9,650 nt of DNA from JBHHYS01 sp046757645 (GTDB lineage: Bacteria; Acidobacteriota; Terriglobia; Acidiferrales; 2-02-FULL-67-57). Position numbers and translations under genes: made by a program. The notes beneath the pieces were generated by a model that was given only the letters and a program-made list of their open reading frames with translations, was not told the origin of the DNA and made no database searches. Every line of letters begins with the position of its first letter. Position 1 is the first letter of the stretch. Positions 4,789 to 9,650 of this stretch are shown here, piece after piece. Location: NCBI GenBank assembly GCA_046757645.1, contig JBHHYS010000092.1:1-9650 (forward strand), in the 5' to 3' direction.

Positions 4789-6355
4789 TCTTTTCTTTCA
4801 CGGCACTCCAGGCTTGCGGAAGCGCCTCGGTGATGTCGGAGGCGATCAAGGCTTGCTCGCCCTGCACCGCAGCCGCCCGGTCGCCGGCCAACCCGTGCAA
4901 ATAAACTGCCAGGCAGAGAACGTCCGCGACCGGCGCGCCCGCCCATTGCGCCAGCGCCCCCGCCACCATCCCGGTGAGAACATCGCCGGCACCCCCGGTG
5001 GCCATCCCGGCATTGCCCGTCGGGTTGACGTACACCTGCCCGTCCGGCGCAGCCACCAAGGTGCGAAACCCTTTGAGGATAACAAAAACCTTGTATTCCC
5101 GAGCAAATTTTTGCGCCACGTCCACCCGCTGCCGCTGCACATCGGCGCTGCGCGTCCCCAGCAACCGCGCCATCTCCCCCGGATGGGGTGTCACCACCAC
5201 CATTTCGGCCCGGCGCCGCCGTAGAACCTCCAACTGGCCCACCAAGGCATTCAGCGCATCCGCATCAAGCACCAGGGGCAGCTCGAACTGCTCCAGCACC
5301 GCCCGCACGAACTGCGTGGTCTCGGGGTGTGTGGTGAGCCCGGGGCCCAGCGCCAACACGCTCTTGCCTTCCAGGAGCTTGGCGAAGCGGCCGTAGTCGA
5401 GGGCGCGGCTGGAAATGGCTCCACTATCGGTTTCGGCCAGTGGCTCGGTCATAATCTCGGGCACCATGGAAGCCACGATGGGCAGCGCGCTGGCGACGGT
5501 GGCCACCGTGGCGAGCCCGGCACCCATACGCAGCGCAGCCTTGCCCCCCAGGGCGGCCGCCCCCGTCTTGCCCCGCGAACCGGAGACCAACACCACGTGG
5601 CCGAAGTCGCCCTTGTGGGCGGTGGGCGCCCGGGCCAGCGGCAGGCGCGCAAACCGGCGAGCCACAATCAGGTTCAGAAAGAGTCCAGGGTCATCGGCCA
5701 AGAGCTCGTCCGGGGTGCCAATAGGCGCCACGGCCAGCCTACCCACCCGCGCCGAGTTGGGGGGGAAGACCTGACCGCGCTTGGGCGCGGTAAAGGTGAT
5801 GGTGGCATCCGCCCGAACCGCTTCGCCCAACGGCTCCCCGCTGTCCGAGGCTAGCCCGGAGGGAATGTCCACCGCGAGCACACGGTAGCGGCGGCGGGCG
5901 TTGATGTCCTCAATCACCTGACCCAGATAACCTTTCACCGCACCCGCCAACCCCGTGCCCAGCAGCCCGTCGACCACCACATCGCAATCGAGCACTGTGG
6001 CACGCTGCCTCTCCCAGTCTGCGACCCCCGGGAGCGCCTCCACCCTGCCGCCGGCGCCGGTGAAAGCCTCATAGCTGGCGCGGGCCTCGCCTTTCAGGTC
6101 GCCAGGAGCGGCCAGCAAGATGACCCGGGGGGGGTGGCCCCGCTCGTGGAGATGACGGGCGGCGACCAGGGCGTCGCCGCCGTTGTTCCCTTTGCCGCAG
6201 AGCACGCTGATGCGGCCCGGGGGAGAAAACTGCTGGAGCAAAAAGTGGGCCACCTGACGCCCGGCGTTTTCCATCAATTCCCGCGGGGAAATGCCGGTGC
6301 GCTCGGTGGTGAGGCGGTCGATGCGCCGCATCTGGTCTGCGGTGAGAATCTTCAT
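4748..6355 (-). CDS. nnr: Bifunctional NAD(P)H-hydrate epimerase / ADP-dependent NAD(P)H-hydrate dehydratase
   Basis: A 535-residue metabolite-repair enzyme. The N-terminal YjeF domain (about 1-220) is the NnrE epimerase, with MENAGR (28-33), GKGNNGGDALVAARHL (54-69), VDGLLGTGL (128-136) and AVDIPSGL (161-168). The C-terminal ribokinase-like domain (about 245-520) is the NnrD dehydratase, with HKGDFGHVVLVSGSRGKTGAA (247-267), ALGPGL (335-340), LDADALNAL (363-371), TPHPGEMARLLG (389-400) and the catalytic NAGMATGGAGDVLTG (448-462, Asp458). It epimerises and dehydrates damaged NADHX and NADPHX back to NAD(P)H. Start ATG 6355 gives the typical MKILTADQM beginning; no clear Shine-Dalgarno precedes it. 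It is the first gene of the operon nnr-tsaE-lipoprotein-fabL. Confidence 0.95.
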   Translation of the reverse strand: MKILTADQMRRIDRLTTERTGISPRELMENAGRQVAHFLLQQFSPPGRISVLCGKGNNGGDALVAARHLHERGHPPRVILLAAPGDLKGEARASYEAFTGAGGRVEALPGVADWERQRATVLDCDVVVDGLLGTGLAGAVKGYLGQVIEDINARRRYRVLAVDIPSGLASDSGEPLGEAVRADATITFTAPKRGQVFPPNSARVGRLAVAPIGTPDELLADDPGLFLNLIVARRFARLPLARAPTAHKGDFGHVVLVSGSRGKTGAAALGGKAALRMGAGLATVATVASALPIVASMVPEIMTEPLAETDSGAISSRALDYGRFAKLLEGKSVLALGPGLTTHPETTQFVRAVLEQFELPLVLDADALNALVGQLEVLRRRRAEMVVVTPHPGEMARLLGTRSADVQRQRVDVAQKFAREYKVFVILKGFRTLVAAPDGQVYVNPTGNAGMATGGAGDVLTGMVAGALAQWAGAPVADVLCLAVYLHGLAGDRAAAVQGEQALIASDITEALPQAWSAVKEKIERDDSGSYYVVP

Positions 6356-6368
6356 CCGAAGCGATACC

Positions 6369-6403
6369 CGACTAGCGCCCTTCCAACTTCTTGTGGCTAG
6401 TCG
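6369..6403. promoter_or_regulatory. Perfect 8-bp inverted repeat upstream of the nnr operon
   Basis: CGACTAGC (6369-6376) and GCTAGTCG (6396-6403) are exact inverted copies with a 19-base centre, and the nearer arm ends 14 bases before the nnr ATG. On the minus strand two GAAGTT copies flank the promoter-distal arm. No T-run follows, so it is not an obvious terminator. It could be an operator or a leader hairpin for the nnr operon, or chance. The rest of the 6356-6470 gap holds no gene and no strong promoter that I can see. Confidence 0.35.
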
Positions 6404-6470
6404 TAAATCGTTTGAACTTCAGGCTCCCGCCGGCCCCGTTCCTCGGCACCGCACGCGGCCGGCAGCCGAC

Positions 6471-7214
6471 TCACAGCATCCACCCCCCACTGACGGTCAG
6501 CACCTGGCCGGTGGTGTAGCCGGCGTCCTCGGAGAGGAAGAACTTGATGGCGGCGGCTACGTCTTCGGCCGTGGGGGGGCGCCCGACAGGAAAGCGGGCG
6601 TCGCGGATGCGATCCGCCTCCTCCCGAGTGAGTTCCTGATCATCCACCGCGGAGGGATTGACCATGTTCACCGTAATCCCGTACTTGGCCTCTTCGATGG
6701 CTAAGGAGCGCGTGAAGGCCGCCACCGCTGCCTTGGCAGCGGCATAGGCGGAAATCTTCGCTTGGCCGAAGGCGCGCTCAGCCCCCGCCGCCCCCAGATT
6801 GACGATCCGCCCCCAGCGCTGCCGACGCATCACCGGCAGCACGTGCTTGCTCATATAGAAGACACTGAAGAGGTTCGAGACAATGATGCGCTGCCACTCC
6901 TCCACAGTGGATTTGCTCACCGGCGCCCAACCGAACTCACCCACGTTGTTGATCAGCACATCCAGCCGGCCAAAATGCTTGACGGTACCGCTGACCAACT
7001 TCTGTCCCTGAGCGGGAAGGGTAACGTCGGCTTGCAAGAGAAGGACTTCCGCGCCGCGGCCCTGAATCTGACGGGCGGTTTGCCGCGCCGCCGCGCGGTT
7101 GCCCCGATAGCAGAGCGCAATGCGCATCCCCTCCGCGGCCAGCAAGAGCGCAATTCCCTTCCCCAGACCGCGGCCAGCGCCGGTGATGAGGACGACGCGA
7201 TTGGCTAAGGGCAC
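6471..7214 (-). CDS. Short-chain dehydrogenase/reductase, FabG-like, lacking the usual catalytic Ser
   Basis: A 247-residue classical SDR. TGAGRGLGKGI (11-21) binds the NAD(P) cofactor, LINNVG (87-92) stabilises the central sheet, N114 is the tetrad Asn, and Y157 with K161 form the YxxxK pair (SAYAAAKAA). The C-terminal TTGQVLTVSGGW is typical of FabG-like members. The stretch where the catalytic Ser normally lies reads NLGAAGAERAFG (139-150), so the Ser is replaced by Gly/Ala; S155 is near Tyr but not in the usual place. The start is a GTG at 7214 with GGGAGG seven bases upstream. Substrate cannot be inferred; 3-oxoacyl or another carbonyl reduction is the default family role. It lies 115 bases upstream of nnr on the same strand and may or may not share its transcript. 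Confidence 0.85.
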   Translation of the reverse strand: MPLANRVVLITGAGRGLGKGIALLLAAEGMRIALCYRGNRAAARQTARQIQGRGAEVLLLQADVTLPAQGQKLVSGTVKHFGRLDVLINNVGEFGWAPVSKSTVEEWQRIIVSNLFSVFYMSKHVLPVMRRQRWGRIVNLGAAGAERAFGQAKISAYAAAKAAVAAFTRSLAIEEAKYGITVNMVNPSAVDDQELTREEADRIRDARFPVGRPPTAEDVAAAIKFFLSEDAGYTTGQVLTVSGGWML

Positions 7215-7220
7215 CGGCGG

Positions 7221-7227
7221 CCCTCCC
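7221..7227 (-). promoter_or_regulatory. Ribosome binding site supporting the GTG start at 7214
   Basis: On the minus strand GGGAGG stands about seven bases before the GTG. This supports a GTG start for the dehydrogenase, giving the natural SDR beginning MPLANRVVLITG. Confidence 0.65.
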
Positions 7228-7276
7228 GTTTCTGGGCGTGGACTTTTTCGGTCGAAGGAAGCACAGTGGCAACGGC

Positions 7277-7282
7277 AGTATA
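7277..7282 (-). promoter_or_regulatory. Candidate -10 box for the SDR gene
   Basis: Minus-strand TATACT (7282 to 7277) is a five-of-six match to TATAAT and sits about 63 bases before the GTG start. The matching -35 position falls inside the hairpin region and has no consensus hexamer, so the call is tentative. Confidence 0.35.
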
Positions 7283-7289
7283 CACCAAA

Positions 7290-7330
7290 CCCGCCGGCCT
7301 GCTTGCCGACCTGCTTGCCGGTCCGGCGGG
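7290..7330 (-). terminator. Hairpin with nested direct repeats after the phosphatase gene (possible terminator)
   Basis: CCCGCCGG (7290-7297) and CCGGCGGG (7323-7330) are perfect inverted copies. The loop between them contains an exact 11-base direct repeat, CCTGCTTGCCG, at 7298-7308 and 7310-7320. On the minus strand the stem is followed by TTTGGTGT, a weak U-tract. It lies 10 bases after the phosphatase stop, which suits a transcription end, but the long loop and poor T-run make it an imperfect terminator. It could instead be a small palindromic repeat. Confidence 0.5.
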
Positions 7331-7340
7331 GCAGGCAGCT

Positions 7341-9329
7341 TCAGCGGACGCGGGCCACCAGCACGGTGCGGTCATCCATGGGCTCGATCCCCGGGGCCCA
7401 CTGCTGCAATTCGACCAGCACCGCCTCCACAAGCCGCTCGGGGGACAGGTTGTCGGCGGTGCGCTCCAGGAAAGCCACCAGGCGCTGGTTGCCGTACTCC
7501 TCCTCGTAGGAGTTTTCCACTTCGGTCAGCCCGTCGGTGTACGCCACCAGCCAATCCCCCGGCTGGAGTTGGATGGTCGCTTCCTCATAGTGCAGGTCAC
7601 TGAACAGGCCCACCACCGTCCCGCCCACGCCCAGCTCTTCCCGGCGCCCGGGACTGAGGATGACCGGAGGCAGGTGGCCGGCGTTCGTGTAGGTGAGACG
7701 GCGCGCGCTGTCATCATAGATTCCCACAAAAAGGGTGGAATACTTCTCGGGGCTGGTGGTGGCACAGAGCTGCCGATTGACGCGCTTGACCAGCTCCGCC
7801 GGACTCAGTTGGCCGAGCGGGCCGGTCAACCGGCTCGCATACCCGTGACTGCGGAGGATGGACTGGATGGTAGCCATCAGCAGGGCCGCGGAGATGCCTT
7901 TGCCGCTGATGTCACCGATGGTGAAGACGAGCTTCCCCGGCGCCGCCAGCCCATAGTCGTAGTAGTCGCCACTGACTGTACGCGCCGGCCGACAGCGGGC
8001 CACCAGTTCCAGCGTCTCCAGGTGCGGGGTATGGCGTGGGAATAGTTGTTCCTGCACCTGGCGGGCGATCTCCAGTTCGTTCTGCAAACGCTGTTTTTCG
8101 TTGGACTCTTCGATCAGCCGCTCAATCGAAGAGGTCATCGAATTGAAGGCGTCCGCCAGCCCGCTCAACTGGTCACGACCCCGAAGGCGAATGCGGTGGG
8201 AGAAGTTTCCCGCCTTCACCTGCTCGGTGGCCACCTGAAGGTCGTTCACCGCTCCGGTGATCGTCCGGGTCAGCTTGACTCCCGTCCACAAGGCCACCAG
8301 GTCGAGCACAAAAAAGAGCACGGCGAAAGCCGTGAAGACCGTAAACGGCAGGCCGGAAAACTCTCCCAGGCGGTAGGACAACTGGCGGTGGACAAGCGCA
8401 ATCCGCGACTGCACAGAAAGAACCAGAGGCGGGCCCGGCTTCCCGGTTTCTTTCTGGTGTGTGGGTTGCGAGGCAGCCAACACCAGGCTGCTGTCCCACC
8501 AGCCGAGCGGGGGCGGCAAGGGCCGCCGATCCTCGATCACCCACAGAACGGGATAGCTTTTGTCCCCGACGGGGAAAAGACGTTGGCTGGGCGAGGCGCG
8601 CCCGCTGCGCTCCTCTCCCAGCAAGGTCAAAGAGACGCGGCCGATATCACGACCCAAATAGGGCAAGACTTTTTCATCGAGAGGCAAGACCAACACAACC
8701 GTGAAGGGCTCGGCGGCCGCGGGGACCACCTGGCTGGTCACCAACTCCGCCCGCTCACTCACCAGCACGCCGGAAAAGCGCTGACCGCGCAGCCAGATGG
8801 GGAGGGGCGAATCGGCCGGGAGCGGGCCATCCAGCACCTCGACCTCCACAGCCGCCAAGTGGTCTCGGGCGGCGACCGTGTGGGCATCAACGATGCGGGC
8901 AATGGTCTCGGGGCGGAGTTTGCCTTCGAGGCTGCTCGCGACCTCGAAAGAGGCGACCACATCGGAGGTCAGATCCTGCAGCTCTGCCTGGAGCCGCTCC
9001 AACCGCTCGGTCACCACATAGACCGCCACTTTGCCATAAAGGGTCCAGCCCAATACCAGCCCGATCAACACAAGCAGCACCACCGGAATTAAGCCGATGA
9101 AGAGGTAGGCGGCCAACAGCCGGTGCCGCAGCCGCCAGAGCAACCGGTCGCGCCACCGAGCCAGAGCGCGCCCGCCGAGAAAAACCAGGAAGCCGAGAAT
9201 CAACAGGGCGAAGACAACTCGGAGGGCGGTAGCGTGGGCAAGAGTAGCCGCCGCAAAACCAACCAGGGAAATGGCGGCACCCCAGCCGGCGCTGAACCGC
9301 GGACGCCACTTCACACCAGCCGACGACAT
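7341..9329 (-). CDS. Membrane SpoIIE/RsbU-type PP2C protein phosphatase with sensor region and HAMP domain
   Basis: A 662-residue inner-membrane signalling protein. Hydrophobic segments lie near residues 16-32, 36-56 and 71-99 (LLAAYLFIGLIPVVLLVLIG). A region of about 230 residues, probably extracytoplasmic, follows to about 328, then a membrane helix at about 329-353. A HAMP linker (about 353-405) ends in DQLSGLADAFNSM. A coiled-coil-like link (EKQRLQNELEIARQVQEQLFP) leads to the PP2C domain, with metal-binding motifs GDYYDY (454-459), GDISGKG (472-478), YTDG (597-600) and DDRT (652-655). Such phosphatases dephosphorylate anti-sigma-factor antagonists in partner-switching control. The start is taken as ATG 9329, because longer readings run antisense into the transporter gene; its Shine-Dalgarno is weak. 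No anti-sigma factor or antagonist is visible nearby, so the target is unknown. Confidence 0.88.
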   Translation of the reverse strand: MSSAGVKWRPRFSAGWGAAISLVGFAAATLAHATALRVVFALLILGFLVFLGGRALARWRDRLLWRLRHRLLAAYLFIGLIPVVLLVLIGLVLGWTLYGKVAVYVVTERLERLQAELQDLTSDVVASFEVASSLEGKLRPETIARIVDAHTVAARDHLAAVEVEVLDGPLPADSPLPIWLRGQRFSGVLVSERAELVTSQVVPAAAEPFTVVLVLPLDEKVLPYLGRDIGRVSLTLLGEERSGRASPSQRLFPVGDKSYPVLWVIEDRRPLPPPLGWWDSSLVLAASQPTHQKETGKPGPPLVLSVQSRIALVHRQLSYRLGEFSGLPFTVFTAFAVLFFVLDLVALWTGVKLTRTITGAVNDLQVATEQVKAGNFSHRIRLRGRDQLSGLADAFNSMTSSIERLIEESNEKQRLQNELEIARQVQEQLFPRHTPHLETLELVARCRPARTVSGDYYDYGLAAPGKLVFTIGDISGKGISAALLMATIQSILRSHGYASRLTGPLGQLSPAELVKRVNRQLCATTSPEKYSTLFVGIYDDSARRLTYTNAGHLPPVILSPGRREELGVGGTVVGLFSDLHYEEATIQLQPGDWLVAYTDGLTEVENSYEEEYGNQRLVAFLERTADNLSPERLVEAVLVELQQWAPGIEPMDDRTVLVARVR

Positions 9330-9366
9330 CAGAACACCCGCCCAATCCGAGTCCGAGCCGGAGAGA

Positions 9367-9395
9367 AAAGTGGCAGAAAAGCTTGCGAGTGTCAA
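9367..9395 (-). promoter_or_regulatory. Possible promoter of the phosphatase gene
   Basis: On the minus strand a perfect TTGACA (9395 to 9390) is followed after 17 bases by CACTTT, a poor -10. The predicted start near 9360 would leave a leader of about 30 bases before ATG 9329. Only the -35 box is convincing. Confidence 0.3.
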
Positions 9396-9451
9396 CGGAG
9401 GGGGTGTGGGGGTCGCGCCCAAAACAGGCTTTCTCTTCACCGATGAAATTC

Positions 9452-9480
9452 TTGACACCGCTCGATTGCGTCCATAGACT
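9452..9480 (+). promoter_or_regulatory. Sigma-70-type promoter of the transporter gene
   Basis: A perfect TTGACA (9452-9457), a 17-base spacer and TAGACT (9475-9480, four of six matches) point to transcription starting near 9487, about 18 bases before the ATG at 9505. It lies in the divergent gap between the phosphatase and the transporter. Confidence 0.7.
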
Positions 9481-9504
9481 CCCGCTTTGCAACCAGGAAC
9501 CTGA

Positions 9505-9650
9505 ATGGAACAGGGAGCTAAACGAGAAGTCTGGGGAACCCGCATCGGCCTCATCCTGGCGGCAGCCGGCAATGCCATCGGCATCGGCAACCTGCTGCGC
9601 TTCCCGGGCCAAGCCGCCAACAACGGTGGCGGCGCCTTCATGATCCCCTA
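9505..9650 (+). CDS. LeuT-like sodium-dependent amino-acid transporter (NSS/SNF family), N-terminal part
   Basis: The first 48 residues before the window ends. The start ATG has AGGA six bases upstream. The sequence REVWGTRIGLILAAAG, then NAIGIGNLLRFP, then GQAANNGGGAFMIPY is the first, unwound helix of the neurotransmitter:sodium symporter fold, and is very close to Aquifex LeuT by memory. By alignment with LeuT, G22, A24, I25 and N29 match positions that bind the two Na+ ions and the substrate, and R32 matches the outer-gate arginine. It would import a neutral or hydrophobic amino acid with Na+. Substrate specificity needs the missing helices 3, 6 and 8. The gene is divergent from the phosphatase; I see no sign of frameshift. 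Confidence 0.93.
   Translation, partial: MEQGAKREVWGTRIGLILAAAGNAIGIGNLLRFPGQAANNGGGAFMIP

Noticed and set aside
8046..9092. 348-codon plus-strand open frame inside the phosphatase gene
   Set aside because: It is antisense to a gene with clear conserved motifs, has a Gln/His/Arg-rich shadow composition and matches no family.
9367..9372. CACTTT as a confident -10 box for the phosphatase
   Set aside because: It has too few matches to TATAAT; only the TTGACA upstream is notable, so the promoter is listed at low confidence.
9330..9641. N-terminal extension of the phosphatase reading frame to an ATG at 9641
   Set aside because: The extra 104 residues are antisense to the clear LeuT-like transporter start and look non-native (Pro/Arg/Met-rich); ATG 9329 is just before the first hydrophobic segments.
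1..9650. CRISPR array, insertion sequence, prophage, integrase or att site at selC
   Set aside because: tRNA-Sec genes are known integration targets, so I looked, but there is no integrase, no duplicated tRNA 3' end within the window, no spaced repeats and no transposase.

Overview
The window is GC-rich, densely coded chromosomal DNA from a Gram-negative-type bacterium. The evidence for a Gram-negative envelope is an outer-membrane-type auxiliary lipoprotein. An Acidobacteriota-like genome is a reasonable guess, based on the general style of the genes, the short GC-rich intergenic palindromes and the small CxxH-membrane protein. Taxonomy cannot be settled from this sequence alone. I see no insertion sequence, phage gene, CRISPR array or origin.

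Layout, left to right. (1) The tail of an unidentified plus-strand gene (1-89) is followed by a long imperfect palindrome (131-203). (2) A plus-strand redox pair follows: a CoA-disulfide-reductase/NADH-oxidase-like flavoprotein (228-1586) and a peroxiredoxin/TlpA-type CPVC thioredoxin-fold protein (1678-2172) with its own candidate promoter. (3) A minus-strand unit holds a selenocysteine tRNA (selC, anticodon TCA, 2425-2524) with a TATAAT -10 box, a 57-residue very basic small ORF ten bases after the CCA, and a hairpin-plus-T6 terminator at 2180-2202. (4) A 74-residue plus-strand protein with a Cys/His cluster and one membrane segment (2688-2912) runs tail-to-tail into the next operon.

(5) A minus-strand operon runs from 6355 to 2905 in the order nnr (NAD(P)HX epimerase/dehydratase), tsaE (t6A tRNA modification ATPase), an ABC-transport auxiliary (PqiC-like) lipoprotein, and a FabL-type enoyl-ACP reductase. 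The genes overlap or nearly touch, so they are probably co-transcribed and translationally coupled. (6) Upstream are a second minus-strand short-chain dehydrogenase (7214-6471), which lacks the usual catalytic Ser, and a large membrane-bound SpoIIE/RsbU-type PP2C phosphatase with a HAMP domain (9329-7341). (7) At the right edge a divergent plus-strand LeuT-like Na+-coupled amino-acid transporter begins at 9505 behind a good sigma-70-type promoter and is cut off by the window end.

Most genes are housekeeping or stress related: thiol redox, cofactor repair, tRNA modification, lipid synthesis, envelope and partner-switch signalling. The least ordinary part is the selC locus. The tRNA shows that the organism is likely to decode UGA as selenocysteine, although no selenoprotein or sel gene is visible here, and the small basic ORF apparently co-transcribed with selC is unrecognised.
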